Source: Geobacter sp.
Lineage (GTDB): Bacteria > Desulfobacterota > Desulfuromonadia > Geobacterales > DSM-12255
Direction: 5' to 3'
Assembly: GCA_016223015.1 (NCBI GenBank)
Contig: JACRPV010000017.1
Coordinates: forward strand, 1 to 54,996
Length of the DNA: 54,996 bases
Shown here: in pieces, positions 26,001 through 36,210 of the stretch
Layout of the letters: each line of letters opens with the position of its first letter
Numbering within the stretch: the first letter of the stretch is position 1
The notes under the pieces: model-generated
The model's database searches: none
What the model saw: only the letters and a program-made list of their open reading frames with translations
Told to the model about the DNA's origin: nothing
Program-made: the position numbers and the translations under genes

Positions 26001-26653
26001 GGATTCCCTTTCTTGTCATGCGATGATCTTGATGCTGCCTTTGCCTTGCTGACCGGCAGCGCCACTTCAGTTACCTCCATCAACCGTCCATTCTGTTTGA
26101 TGACCGATGGCACAGCCTTCAGTTTGAGACGTTCGATGAGCTTCCCGTCGGCATAGAACACCGGACGACTGACCCGCTTCGCTACGGCTCCGAAGTTTCC
26201 TTCCGTAAGGAGAAGCGTCACATCGAGCCGCTTGTCATACTTCGATGCGGCAAGCCACTTGACCTGTTCCGGATCATTGCCGTTAATGACCACCAGTGTT
26301 TTCGGGTAGGTCACATAATCGAGGGGGTTAAAGGTGTACCCCTTGGGGTAGAGAATCCCTCCTTTGCCATCGGGGACGTCGATCTCGGTGGTATAGGTCA
26401 TATCAACCGGGAAGATCCGGTTCCGTTTCGCTCGCGGCAGGCTCATCCTGTCCGGAGGCCCCTGGTAGTTCTCGACCTTCCGCTTGTCCAGGATCTTGTT
26501 CCAGTCCACCTGCCGGGACCGTTCCTCGATTTCGGTCAGGGCGTCCCGTTCCGAGATCCGGTACGTCATGCCGAAAGTACCGAGCACCTTGGCCTGCACC
26601 GACGTAGCACCAATAACCATCGCAATCACTGCTAATCCTGACCGCTTGATCAC
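25997..26653 (-). CDS. traW: F-type conjugation protein TraW
   Basis: TraW is a periplasmic protein that interacts with TrbC in pilus assembly. The 218 residues start with a signal peptide (to about residue 22, VQAKVLG), followed by GMTYRISERDALTEIEER and later NPLDYVTYPKTLVVINGND, and the SVIKQNGRLMEVTEVAL block near the end. These are typical TraW features. It overlaps traN and the lipoprotein gene by 4 bp each. Confidence 0.88.
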   Translation of the reverse strand: MIKRSGLAVIAMVIGATSVQAKVLGTFGMTYRISERDALTEIEERSRQVDWNKILDKRKVENYQGPPDRMSLPRAKRNRIFPVDMTYTTEIDVPDGKGGILYPKGYTFNPLDYVTYPKTLVVINGNDPEQVKWLAASKYDKRLDVTLLLTEGNFGAVAKRVSRPVFYADGKLIERLKLKAVPSVIKQNGRLMEVTEVALPVSKAKAASRSSHDKKGNP

Positions 26654-29600
26654 TTCGGTGTCGCCTGGTACTTGTTCTGGATGTTCTGCATAATGGTCTC
26701 TTGCGATCCCTGGATTTTGGTGGCCAGATCCTTCTGCACGTCGTCAAAGTACTCCGAGAGATCGATCCGCGAAAAGTCCAGGGCCTGGAATTCATCGGGC
26801 GTAAAGCCACGACAGTTCGGTTGTTCCGGCACCCCCCAGGCACCGTTCGGCTGGAAGGCCTGCAGTTGTGGTCTACCTTGTTCATGGATGATTCTTGCCA
26901 TTTTAGAGTTGAAACAGCAGAAACTCTTCGCCTTCTGCACACATCCCACCAGTGCCCATTTCTTCTCACAATAGTCCCCCACGTAATGGCAGTCCTTGGC
27001 TGCATTCTGCATCCCGGTCTGAATATCCCCCTGATCACAGCCGCTCCCCATCAGCACCTTCATGACCACCAGGATGACCACTGCGATGGCGATGGTAGCC
27101 GGGTTGAAGAGAGCAGCGGCATACGCCTGCAAGCCGGCACCGACAGCTGATGCACCGGTGGCGCCGCTGGCCATGGTAGCGTAGGCCCCGGTTGCCGCTG
27201 CCCCAGAGAGGGTGGTGGTCGTGCCGGTTGCGGTGACCACGGTCAAGGACGTCACTGCTCCGGTGGCGGTGGTTGATATAGCCGTAATCTGGGCTGCGCC
27301 GGTCACCAGAGCGTTCCCGTAATAGGCGACCTGGCCAATCTCGTAAGCCATCTGGATGCCTTGTACCGCCGCCTGGATGCTACCGCCGGTATCCTCGGAA
27401 GCGACCTGATCACTCTCGCAGCAGTTGTTGATCATCCCGACCTTGAGCCCCGGTGGCCGGCAGCGTGAGGCCTTGCCATTGAAGATGTACAGCTGGCCGA
27501 GACACTGGCCGTTGGGGTCACGAGGTCCGTCGTCCTGGAGCATTGTTTCATCAAGGGTGGTCGTTATCTCCGCTCCCGGAGTTCCCGGGTTGAAACAGGG
27601 GTTCGGGGAACACTGCATCTTGCTCTGATATTCCATGCAGGCATACTGCGTCCCGAGTGGACAGGTATTGAACCCCTCAAAGCAGCTGTCCTTCTGCGTG
27701 TTATAGATCCCGGCCCCTGAACAGATCGGCACCGCCTCGCATTTGCCAATGGGCAGCGGCATGTAGGTCGTTCCTGCCGGGCAGTCGTGCTGGGTTTCGG
27801 AGAGACACTGGGCGAGTGTGGTCGAGTAAGCGGTGGTTGCTGCCTGGGAGAATGTGGGGTCTTGCGGACAGGTTATCCCCTGGAGACATTTGAAGTCGGC
27901 CTGGCTCCAATTGTACGTGCCGCAATTCCGGGTAAGTGTGGCCTGACAGACGTTGAGGCTCGCGTCATAGGCGCCGTTGGCGCACACCGGGGCGGAATAG
28001 CAGAGATTGGCGGCGGAATCTAGCGAGTAGGCGCCGCAATCCCTGGTGACGGTTGCCTCGCAGAGGTCTATCGAAGAGTTCAACGTTCCGTTGGGACAGG
28101 TAGGCGCAAGAATACAGAGCCCTGAAGCACTGTCGTATGTACCCTGGTTACAGGTTGGTGAGTAAGTTGCCCAACAGACATCAAGAGTGGGGTCGAAATT
28201 GCCGCCGGTACAAGTGGGATTGGTGGCAGCCAGACACTGATTGCCATTGATGAGCGCTTGTCCGGGAGGGCAAACCATCTGTGGTGAGGACATTCCGAAA
28301 GATCCCGACAGCATCCAGTCACTGGCTGGAGAACCGTCGCAATATCGGTCCATGAAGTAGTAGCTGCAGTTGCCGACGCTGTCGCATTGCAGGGCCGACA
28401 GGGCGTAGCCGGTGCTGGTCAGCTCCGTTCTGGTAAGGAGCTCCAGAGGAGACTGGATCGTCATGGCGTCAGAGCCAAGACAGCAATAATTCGCAACGAC
28501 ACTGCCCTGGCCCTGGGGACCGCTGGGACAGGTAATGCTCACGTTGCAACAGGAATCGGCATACGATGTACAGAGAAATGATTGCGGGCTGCAGGACAAG
28601 ACCTGTTGCGAGCTGGCGTTGGTAATGGCGTCGCACTTGTTCGTGACTACATTGTACGTCGTGCCTGTCGGGCATTCCGGAGTTTTTTCGCAGCGTCCAC
28701 GGGTGCTGTTGTAACCGTAGCCGCTCGGGCAGGACGGTACGATGGGTTGAACGCAGAGATTGTATTGAGCATTGTAACTGCCGTAGGTGCAGATCGGCGC
28801 ACGCTGGCAGACACCGGTCTGGGCGTTGTAGGAATAACCGTTGGCAGTATCGCACACTGGCATCCAGGCCTTTTCGCACCGGTCCTTTGCCGCCACGAAC
28901 GCTCCACCATCAGTGCAGGCTGCCGACTTGACGCAGCGGTCATAGGTGGGGCTTGCCGGATTTCCATCATAGGCATAACCGACGGGACATTCGTTCTGAA
29001 CCAGTTTTTCGCACCGGTCAGTCGCTGGATTAAAGGTGCCGTTTTCCGGGCAAACTACGGCCTTGGTACATTTATCGATACCTGCATCCCAGCTGTAGCC
29101 GCTGCCGCATAGGTTTTGAGCCGTTGCCTGGCACATGTCACGGGTCGGCTCCAGGGTAGAGCCGCCCGGACAGACCGGTGCGGTATAGGTCTCCACGCAC
29201 TCAGTGGAGCCTACCGGACAGAATTGCCCTTGAGCCGTTTGAATACAGTTGGCTACCTCACCCGGATCGGCGGCATAGCCGTTATTATTGAGATCCTGGC
29301 CGCACATAATGTTGCTGATGGCATTGGGATCAGGTGGCTGAGGCGGGGGTGGCGGCGGTGGGGGTGTGATCGTGCCGGGATCGACATAGGAAAGCGCACA
29401 ATCGAGCTTGCCGGCAAATTCCACGATCTGGGAGGTACGTGCTCCATCAAGACCGCTAGTCCAGACGCCGTCACTCCCCATGACAACTGCCTGCGGGTCC
29501 TGGCCGGCATAAGGACCGGCTGCCGGCCAGTTTGTAAAGGGTAGTCCCGAACCGTCAAGAGTGGTAAATCCGCCAGGGCCGAATTCCTTCCAGGCGTCGA

Positions 29601-30021
29601 CATAGGTGCTCTTAGCTGCAGATGGCGCACCGAGATACGCGCCGTAGCGCTTGAGTAAGAAGTCCAGCGTCTGCTGACTGCCGATGCTGACCGGCTTGGC
29701 AGCACCGAACTGGCCCAAGGCAAGCATCCGCTTGAGTGAAGCCGTATCCGTACCGGTCATCAGGTATTCCCGGCTGATGTTGGCCGCAAAGTCGAAATAG
29801 CCGTCGGGAAGCGACTGGCTGCCGCTGACCGCTGATTTGGCGATGGCGTAGGTCTTGCCATTATACTCGGTGAAGAATGCCAGGGCGTCGATATAGCGGT
29901 AGGTAGTTCCCGGCGTGATCGTGTCCTGACAGCTGACAACGGCCTGCGCCGTGGCGGTCACCCCGGAGAGGGAGAGCAGGAGAACTGCATAGAGTACTGA
30001 ATAGGCAACACGGAATAGCAT
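26650..30021 (-). CDS. traN: Mating-pair stabilisation protein TraN
   Basis: This is a very large, cysteine-rich outer-membrane adhesin of 1123 residues. It has a signal peptide, many repeats of about 25-30 residues with the pattern CPxGTxY...D.C between residues 235 and 790, a Pro-rich linker near residue 215, Gly/Ala/Thr-rich segments, and a C-terminal Cys-rich TraN region (CDQGDIQTGMQNAAKDCHYVG; KKWALVGCVQKAKSFCC). TraN binds recipient surface proteins. It overlaps traW by 4 bp. F TraN is about 600 residues; the repeats explain the extra length. Confidence 0.88.
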   Translation of the reverse strand: MLFRVAYSVLYAVLLLSLSGVTATAQAVVSCQDTITPGTTYRYIDALAFFTEYNGKTYAIAKSAVSGSQSLPDGYFDFAANISREYLMTGTDTASLKRMLALGQFGAAKPVSIGSQQTLDFLLKRYGAYLGAPSAAKSTYVDAWKEFGPGGFTTLDGSGLPFTNWPAAGPYAGQDPQAVVMGSDGVWTSGLDGARTSQIVEFAGKLDCALSYVDPGTITPPPPPPPPQPPDPNAISNIMCGQDLNNNGYAADPGEVANCIQTAQGQFCPVGSTECVETYTAPVCPGGSTLEPTRDMCQATAQNLCGSGYSWDAGIDKCTKAVVCPENGTFNPATDRCEKLVQNECPVGYAYDGNPASPTYDRCVKSAACTDGGAFVAAKDRCEKAWMPVCDTANGYSYNAQTGVCQRAPICTYGSYNAQYNLCVQPIVPSCPSGYGYNSTRGRCEKTPECPTGTTYNVVTNKCDAITNASSQQVLSCSPQSFLCTSYADSCCNVSITCPSGPQGQGSVVANYCCLGSDAMTIQSPLELLTRTELTSTGYALSALQCDSVGNCSYYFMDRYCDGSPASDWMLSGSFGMSSPQMVCPPGQALINGNQCLAATNPTCTGGNFDPTLDVCWATYSPTCNQGTYDSASGLCILAPTCPNGTLNSSIDLCEATVTRDCGAYSLDSAANLCYSAPVCANGAYDASLNVCQATLTRNCGTYNWSQADFKCLQGITCPQDPTFSQAATTAYSTTLAQCLSETQHDCPAGTTYMPLPIGKCEAVPICSGAGIYNTQKDSCFEGFNTCPLGTQYACMEYQSKMQCSPNPCFNPGTPGAEITTTLDETMLQDDGPRDPNGQCLGQLYIFNGKASRCRPPGLKVGMINNCCESDQVASEDTGGSIQAAVQGIQMAYEIGQVAYYGNALVTGAAQITAISTTATGAVTSLTVVTATGTTTTLSGAAATGAYATMASGATGASAVGAGLQAYAAALFNPATIAIAVVILVVMKVLMGSGCDQGDIQTGMQNAAKDCHYVGDYCEKKWALVGCVQKAKSFCCFNSKMARIIHEQGRPQLQAFQPNGAWGVPEQPNCRGFTPDEFQALDFSRIDLSEYFDDVQKDLATKIQGSQETIMQNIQNKYQATPK

Positions 30022-30027
30022 CAGGTC

Positions 30028-32031
30028 TTACCTCGACTGCATCGGCTGTTTCTGGCCGCTGGAACAGATGTTGTCCTTGCCCGCCAGCCTGAGTGTCTGG
30101 ATCACCGTGGCAGCTTCGGCGAACTCGTTGATGCACTGGCAATCGATGACGATCTCTTCTCCGGGATCAGCCGGGCAGCTGTTGTCGATGCAGGTCTTGT
30201 AAAAAATGTCATAGGACTGGGCGGGAACACGCATGTCGGTGACATTCCCGGTTGTCGTCACCTGGGTATCGGTCTTGGCGATGCGGGTCTTGCAGGCCAC
30301 CTCGCATTCTGTTGCCGGGTCCCGTTGCGGCAGGTTGATGCTGCCATTGGCAACCGACCATCCCAGGGGACCGAGACGCGGGTCCTGGAAGGTCAGATTT
30401 GCCGTGTTGTCGCTGGCAGATGAAACAACCTGGCCAAACCGGGTTGTCACATCGGAGAAGTCGTACTGCTGACTGCCGCAGACATAGGTACGTTTCTTAT
30501 GCCACCAGTCGCGGCAGATGTTGTTTGTTCCCACCTGACCGGTGAATGGCTTGCACGATGGGAGCTGGTTGAGACCGGTCGGATTGAAGTTCTGGTTGGT
30601 CACAACACTGTCGATCTCCTCATCCTTCAACCGGCAGTCCGGGTCATTCGCCAGCGTTGCGCACCTATCCTCCACTGATTCCGTGTACTGGTCCTCCTTA
30701 TAGTCGAAGAAATAACTCCAGTTGAAGGTTGGCCCTTGGGCGCCCCCAGCCGGACATGACATCCCGACCTGAACGGATGTATCAAAGCCGTTGATGATTC
30801 CGTCCACCGACGCCGACGCGGTTGAACAGCCAGGGCCACCCATGTTGTTGATATTGAAAGTAGCGGACATCAGCTTTCCTAGCTTGGCAGGGTCCGGGGC
30901 CGAAACGGCGACGCTCTTGTAGGTGTGCCAGCCGTCACCTCCCGGGTTGTCATTACAGTTGTTGTGGGCGGCTCCAGGCCCTCCGGGACCGGTATCCAGA
31001 TATTGCAGGCGGTAGGTCAGATCATCGACCTTGTGGACACGCATGTAGATCAGATGGTCGGTGCAGACCTGACCGGGGCCAGAGTCGTTGAACGACGTGA
31101 CAGTGGTATCGACCCTGCTTGCGCGGTCAATGGTACAGACACTTGCCTTTCCCTGAGCCTGCCGTGCCGCACCTGAGTTGGAAATCAGGGAGTAGAAGCT
31201 GCTCGGATCGGAGGTCTGGGAGGTGGCGGCTGCATCCCGGGCGGCAGTCAACTGTGGCCAGTTGGTATAATAGCCGGTCAGGGTGGATACCGATGGCGAG
31301 GAGGCAAAGGCGGCGACACTGGATGCGGCGTTGTTCGTCTGGCTGGTCACCTGCCCGTAATAGGTGATGGTAGTGATGTCGGTATTGACGCTGGTAATGG
31401 TGAATGACGTGTTGCTGGTATGAACGGCATTGACAATGCCACCGCCGATGTCTTTGAGCACAATGGCGCTGTTGACCCAGACCAGGTTGCTGCCACAACT
31501 GCTGTTAATGCAGTAGCAGCCGCCAAGGTCGGTAATGGAGGCCGGGGCTTCAGTAACCCGACCATCCGTATCGGCAGCCCAGGTGTAGTATCTGCAGTTG
31601 GACCAGCTGCCGGCGTTGCATGAGATGAAACCGTTGGCGCAGACCCCTGAGACGAGCGCCGGCACGGTATGGGCATTGTCGATAGTCCCGTCGGTATTGA
31701 GATCCTGACTGACAATCACCTGCTGCAGGTCACCGGTACCGGACGGCTGGATAAACACTTCCAGGAATTTTGCCGAAGAAGGTGCGGTTAAAGTTGCCGG
31801 AAAGCTTGTGGCGCCGTTCACGGTCTGCATAAGGTTCGAGGAATTGGTCATCGGCAATGAAATATTGCTGTTGATGGCGTTCTTACTGCCAAACCGGGAC
31901 AGCGCTGACTTGCCGGCATCCTGACCGGCTGTTTTCCCGTCGATTGCCAGAGCAGACGAACTCCCCATCATCACGGCCATTGCCAGACTAGCTGCGGTAT
32001 TTCTTGACCATCTCACGGATTGCATCCTCAT
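30028..32031 (-). CDS. Second Cys-rich TraN-like transfer protein
   Basis: This 667-residue exported protein has a signal peptide (to about residue 30), scattered paired cysteines, a Ser/Thr-rich middle, and a C-terminal part with EDRCATLANDPDCRL, then CRDWWHKKRTYVC and many cysteines, like the TraN core. It lies directly between traC and traN and overlaps the end of traC by 44 bp. It may be a secondary adhesin or a partner of TraN on the cell surface. The TraN relationship is by cysteine pattern and place only. Confidence 0.6.
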   Translation of the reverse strand: MRMQSVRWSRNTAASLAMAVMMGSSSALAIDGKTAGQDAGKSALSRFGSKNAINSNISLPMTNSSNLMQTVNGATSFPATLTAPSSAKFLEVFIQPSGTGDLQQVIVSQDLNTDGTIDNAHTVPALVSGVCANGFISCNAGSWSNCRYYTWAADTDGRVTEAPASITDLGGCYCINSSCGSNLVWVNSAIVLKDIGGGIVNAVHTSNTSFTITSVNTDITTITYYGQVTSQTNNAASSVAAFASSPSVSTLTGYYTNWPQLTAARDAAATSQTSDPSSFYSLISNSGAARQAQGKASVCTIDRASRVDTTVTSFNDSGPGQVCTDHLIYMRVHKVDDLTYRLQYLDTGPGGPGAAHNNCNDNPGGDGWHTYKSVAVSAPDPAKLGKLMSATFNINNMGGPGCSTASASVDGIINGFDTSVQVGMSCPAGGAQGPTFNWSYFFDYKEDQYTESVEDRCATLANDPDCRLKDEEIDSVVTNQNFNPTGLNQLPSCKPFTGQVGTNNICRDWWHKKRTYVCGSQQYDFSDVTTRFGQVVSSASDNTANLTFQDPRLGPLGWSVANGSINLPQRDPATECEVACKTRIAKTDTQVTTTGNVTDMRVPAQSYDIFYKTCIDNSCPADPGEEIVIDCQCINEFAEAATVIQTLRLAGKDNICSSGQKQPMQSR

Positions 32032-34435
32032 AACTCACTCCGCCATCGACCATTGCCTCAATTTCGGCGATCTCGGTCGCATCCGACGTGAAGACGTAGT
32101 AGGAGAAGGGGTCTACGGCCAATCTGCCAATACCGACGCCGAAGGGCGTGTCCATGAAGATCTCCGAATACTTCGGCTTGTTGCTCTTGGTGGATTTCAG
32201 AATCCGCATGGTGAATTCATCGTAGTCCATCAACTTCTCGTCCAGCGCCTTTTCGAAGTCAGACGACTCCAGATAGAATTTGAAGGCCGAATTGTTCCTG
32301 ATGACATCGCCAACCCCGCCGAAGAGCTTCATGTCGAGCACCGACTGGGTGATGATGGTAAAGCTGCCGCCGTATTTCCGGGCTCGACGGTACCCTTCTT
32401 CGATGACCTCTTTCAGGGTCGAACTCTCCCCAAGGAACTGCCAGGCCTCATCGAAAACGATCAGCCGCTGATCCGACTTGTCCGAAAGGTAGAGATCCTG
32501 GGTGACGGCGTTGATCACCTGAAGGGTGACGACGCGGAACAGTTCCTTACGGGACTTGAGATGCTCCAGTTCCAGCACCACGAACTCGTCATTGGAGATG
32601 TCGAGGCTGCTTCTGCCGTTGAAGAAGCGGCCAAATGAGCCATCACTCTTGAAATCGGCCAGGTTGAAGGCCAGGCGGGACGCGGCCTCCTTGATTTCGC
32701 CGCCTTCCGAGGAGTAGCGGTCGAAATTGAACAGATACTCGTGAACAGTGTCGATGCCGGCATCATTCCCTTCCTGCTGCCAAGCCCAGCGCACAGCCCC
32801 CTTGATGAGGGTCATCTCGGTCTCGCTGGGGATGGTCTTGCCGGTGGAGAAAACCATCTGGGCAACAATGGGAGCGATAACCGGGATGTCGTACTCGGGA
32901 TCGATGATGTTGGTGAAGGGGTTCAGGCAGACCGGAGAATCTTCGCTGAAGTCCAGATAACGGGCACCGAAGAGCTTGGTCATCTTCTTGTAGGAACCGC
33001 CGATGTCGATGATCCGGATCTTCGACTTCATGGCAAAGTAGTTGTAGACCAGATAGTTGATGAAAAAGCTTTTGCCGGCGCCGCTGGAGGCGCAGACCAT
33101 GGCGTTGTGGTTGTTGACCCCTTTGTTGAAGATGTCGAGGCCGAACAGGTTTCCCTTGCGCCCGGCAAAGAGCATTACCGGTTTGCCCAGGCCGGAGAAG
33201 TCCCCTTGTACCGGTAACGTCACGGCGATGCTGTCCACCGGCATGATATGGTCACGGTCGAGGGTATCGATGTTGCTGCCGCTGTCATAGAGACCGAACG
33301 GCAGGGATGAGATGAACAGGATGGGAAGTATCCCCTTGTCTTCCTGCATCACATAACCCTGGCCTTCCCAAACCCGCTTGGCTCTGGTAACAGATTCGTT
33401 CACCAGCCACTCGTCGCTGCCGTACACCCACATGATCGGGATGATCCGGTAGAATTTGGTGCCCCGTTCCAGTTCATCGACCGCCCAGAGGTATTCGTCT
33501 TTCTTGCGGGAGAGCGAAGGAGCGAAACTGCCGACACCCTGCTGCTGCAGAACCAGGTTGCACTTGGTGTGCAGCTTGTTCTTCTGATTGCGCAGCACAA
33601 TGTTCAGGGTGAAAAAGAACGGTGTCCGGATCTGGTCGGAGTCGGTCGCCATCCCCATGATCCCGCCGAAGAGTTGGTTGGTCTGGATCGGATCGCAATT
33701 CAGGGGGAATGATTTGGGCGTCACACAGCGAAAGTGCCGGTTGTCAAACTTGAGCGAGCTAAAGTGTTTCTCGACTTTTGTGACGAGCAGAACCTGTTTG
33801 CGGATGATATTAAGTTCGTCATAGTGGCTGGAGTTGCTGGAAGGATCTTCGTTCAGCATCCGCCGCATCCAGTCCAGCAGCCTTCCCGGTCTGACTACAA
33901 CCGGGGAAAGGCCTGCTCCCCGCAACACCTCCTGGATCGTGCCGAAGACCTCCTCCAGGTTCACCTGACCGTTTTCCTTCACCGGGAACTTGACCGTGAA
34001 AAACATTCTGAAGTTACGGACCGGAATGCCGCTCAAGCAGTCGAGACCTTCCACTCCCTCCTGAAAGAAGCGCGAAACGTTGTCTGAAACATCACGCACC
34101 AGCTTGCTGTCACGGGTCTTTAGGGAACCATAGGCGTCAACAACAGGTTTCACGTACGGATCGGCAAAGAGGATGAACTGCATGATCGAACCTTCGGGCA
34201 GATTAACGCGGAAGAGACCCTCCAGGGTTTTGATGCTGGTTTCGCTGGCAAAGGCCAAGGGAGCGCACTCCCACATCATGCCGAAGGTGTTGTCGGTATT
34301 CAGGTAGATCTGCTTCTTTTGTTCATAGGCAATCCAGGGGAGATAGTCGGAAAACTTCTCCCGCTGTGACAGCCTCCGCAGTTCCCCCCGGTTGATTCCG
34401 CCATCTTTGCCAAAAAGAGACGACATGATCCCCAT
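31988..34435 (-). CDS. traC: F-type secretion ATPase TraC
   Basis: This 815-residue ATPase energises pilus assembly (TraC/VirB4 family). It has an N-terminal TraC_F region (KFSDYLPWIAYE), Walker A SSGAGKS near residue 460, and Walker B RLIVFDEAWQFL near residue 660. It is peripheral to the inner membrane. Start ATG after GAGGAG. It follows traV by 3 bp. It is intact. Confidence 0.93.
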   Translation of the reverse strand: MGIMSSLFGKDGGINRGELRRLSQREKFSDYLPWIAYEQKKQIYLNTDNTFGMMWECAPLAFASETSIKTLEGLFRVNLPEGSIMQFILFADPYVKPVVDAYGSLKTRDSKLVRDVSDNVSRFFQEGVEGLDCLSGIPVRNFRMFFTVKFPVKENGQVNLEEVFGTIQEVLRGAGLSPVVVRPGRLLDWMRRMLNEDPSSNSSHYDELNIIRKQVLLVTKVEKHFSSLKFDNRHFRCVTPKSFPLNCDPIQTNQLFGGIMGMATDSDQIRTPFFFTLNIVLRNQKNKLHTKCNLVLQQQGVGSFAPSLSRKKDEYLWAVDELERGTKFYRIIPIMWVYGSDEWLVNESVTRAKRVWEGQGYVMQEDKGILPILFISSLPFGLYDSGSNIDTLDRDHIMPVDSIAVTLPVQGDFSGLGKPVMLFAGRKGNLFGLDIFNKGVNNHNAMVCASSGAGKSFFINYLVYNYFAMKSKIRIIDIGGSYKKMTKLFGARYLDFSEDSPVCLNPFTNIIDPEYDIPVIAPIVAQMVFSTGKTIPSETEMTLIKGAVRWAWQQEGNDAGIDTVHEYLFNFDRYSSEGGEIKEAASRLAFNLADFKSDGSFGRFFNGRSSLDISNDEFVVLELEHLKSRKELFRVVTLQVINAVTQDLYLSDKSDQRLIVFDEAWQFLGESSTLKEVIEEGYRRARKYGGSFTIITQSVLDMKLFGGVGDVIRNNSAFKFYLESSDFEKALDEKLMDYDEFTMRILKSTKSNKPKYSEIFMDTPFGVGIGRLAVDPFSYYVFTSDATEIAEIEAMVDGGVSYEDAIREMVKKYRS

Positions 34436-34438
34436 GCG

Positions 34439-34933
34439 CTACTCCTCTTCGCCGGACGAGACGGTATCGCCCAGAAGCCAGCGCGGTTCGTCAACAAAGA
34501 AATAGACGTAACGCAGCATGTAGAACTCATTGTCCTGGCCGGTGTAGGGCAACATCAGCACCCGCATGGTTTTGGGCGGCGCAACGACCGGCGTGACCGG
34601 CTCTTTCAGGAGGCCACTGAACTTGTCGAAAAGTGCAGCTCGATACCTGTTGTAGGTGCCGTTCTCTTGCGACGCAGGATTTAACGACATATCCTTCTTC
34701 CCGTCAGGACAGGCACCGGCAGCACTATTCCCGGAAGCGCACTCTTCAGCCGTATTACTCTCTGGTGTGGCTTTGGTCTTGAGAGATCCACCGGCTGATT
34801 CGCTGTATGCTGTCTGCACGGAGACGCACTTGCCGTTGTAGCTTTCCGGACAGCTGAAACTGCTTTCATATGGGTTGAACAGGGCACAGCCGCTCATGCT
34901 CAACATTCCTATGACAATCAGGGCCTTCTTCAC
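34439..34933 (-). CDS. traV: F-type outer-membrane lipoprotein TraV
   Basis: This 164-residue lipoprotein has a lipobox (MSGC, Cys at about residue 16), then FNPYESSFSCPESYNGKC, the typical TraV start, and the C-terminal RVLMLPYTG...RYVYFFVDEPRW. TraV forms the outer-membrane core with TraK and TraB. The GTG start overlaps traB by 4 bp. Confidence 0.88.
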   Translation of the reverse strand: MKKALIVIGMLSMSGCALFNPYESSFSCPESYNGKCVSVQTAYSESAGGSLKTKATPESNTAEECASGNSAAGACPDGKKDMSLNPASQENGTYNRYRAALFDKFSGLLKEPVTPVVAPPKTMRVLMLPYTGQDNEFYMLRYVYFFVDEPRWLLGDTVSSGEEE

Positions 34934-36210
34934 TTTCTGCCTCCCTTGGCAATCTTTTTGATCTCCAGGTTGATCCCCTCACTGATGACCAGGGTCACCG
35001 GCTTCGTGGCTCCGACCTCGATAACCGGCATAGTCTGTCTGGCCAGTTCCATGTAGAACTTCTGGATCTCCTTGAAGCCACTCGACAGGCCGGACCCAAC
35101 TCCGGACATGGCGATGTCTTTGGGATCAACCGTCTGGGTGGTTCCGAGAGGGCTGACGGACATGGTTGTTGCTGATGCCTTGATGGCGTCACCAGCGCCG
35201 CCGAAGAAGCCGGCCAGCATGCTTCTGGCAATCATGGAGCCCATCTTGGCCACGACCCGCCCCCGCAGGCCGATCTTGCCGTCTTCATCGACAACGAAGC
35301 CTTTGACCTTTTGATCAACAACCGCCTGTCCCTTGCGGTCGAGACATGACAGGGATACCAGCAGCAGTTCCGCCCGCTCGGTTGCCAGGTTCCCCTTGCC
35401 GTCGGCAATCACGAAACACCCCTTGAGGTTTGCCTTGACGCTGTTGGGGAGAACCGCCGGGGTTTTGACCCTGAGCAGCACCGGCACCGGGTTACCTTTG
35501 GCTTCCGAAGTTGTGGGAGCGTCCAAGCCACTCAACAGGGTCGCCTCCATAAAGGAAGGAGGCAGATAGACCGAAGCGGCTGCGGTGTCTTTTTTTTTAT
35601 CCTCAGTTTCAATCTTGCTGGACTTACCCGCCCCGGAATGGGTGACGATGGCGATGTCGCCGATCTCAGTCTCAGGTGGAGATGGCGGCTGTCCTGGCGG
35701 CATGCCTTGTGTTGTGGAAGGGAGCGGAGGGAGAGGCATGCTGCCTTGCGGTATTGGCGGTGGTGGCGGCAACGGCTGCTTACTGTTTAATGCTTTGGGG
35801 AAACCTGCTTTTTGGGACTGTCCCGGCAGCTGTGCGCTTGCCGTGATGCGTGGATCGCCCTGAACGGTAGCCGCTGCACCTGCCGCCAACTGCGGCTGTG
35901 CTACGACTTGGCCGCTCTTCTCCCGGGTAATTTCGTCGAGCCTCTTTTGGAGCTCGGCAACCTTGTCATCACGTTTTGAAATCTCTTTCTGGCTTTCGAG
36001 GAACTGGGACTTCTCCAGCAGCTTTGGCTCGATATCCAACGTGGTCTGCTTTGCGCTTTTTGCCGGCAACTGGTTTTTCCCCCGATTCATGGCCATGTTC
36101 CCGAAAAAGAAGACCGCTAGAAAAGCACAGCCGCCACCGATCCAGACAACCAGGCGGCGTTGGTTCCCATTCAGATTGTTCCAGATGGAGAGCAGCCTAT
36201 TTTTCATCAT
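34930..36210 (-). CDS. traB: F-type conjugation protein TraB
   Basis: TraB (VirB10-like) spans the envelope. The 426 residues contain one inner-membrane segment (about 22-40), a coiled-coil region (residues 65-95), a Pro-rich periplasmic linker (PPPPPIPQG; MPPGQPPSPP), and the conserved C-terminal domain (FMEATLLSGLDAPT; GFFGGAGDA) that forms the outer-membrane channel. Start with AGGAGG, overlapping traK by 14 bp. Confidence 0.92.
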   Translation of the reverse strand: MMKNRLLSIWNNLNGNQRRLVVWIGGGCAFLAVFFFGNMAMNRGKNQLPAKSAKQTTLDIEPKLLEKSQFLESQKEISKRDDKVAELQKRLDEITREKSGQVVAQPQLAAGAAATVQGDPRITASAQLPGQSQKAGFPKALNSKQPLPPPPPIPQGSMPLPPLPSTTQGMPPGQPPSPPETEIGDIAIVTHSGAGKSSKIETEDKKKDTAAASVYLPPSFMEATLLSGLDAPTTSEAKGNPVPVLLRVKTPAVLPNSVKANLKGCFVIADGKGNLATERAELLLVSLSCLDRKGQAVVDQKVKGFVVDEDGKIGLRGRVVAKMGSMIARSMLAGFFGGAGDAIKASATTMSVSPLGTTQTVDPKDIAMSGVGSGLSSGFKEIQKFYMELARQTMPVIEVGATKPVTLVISEGINLEIKKIAKGGRK

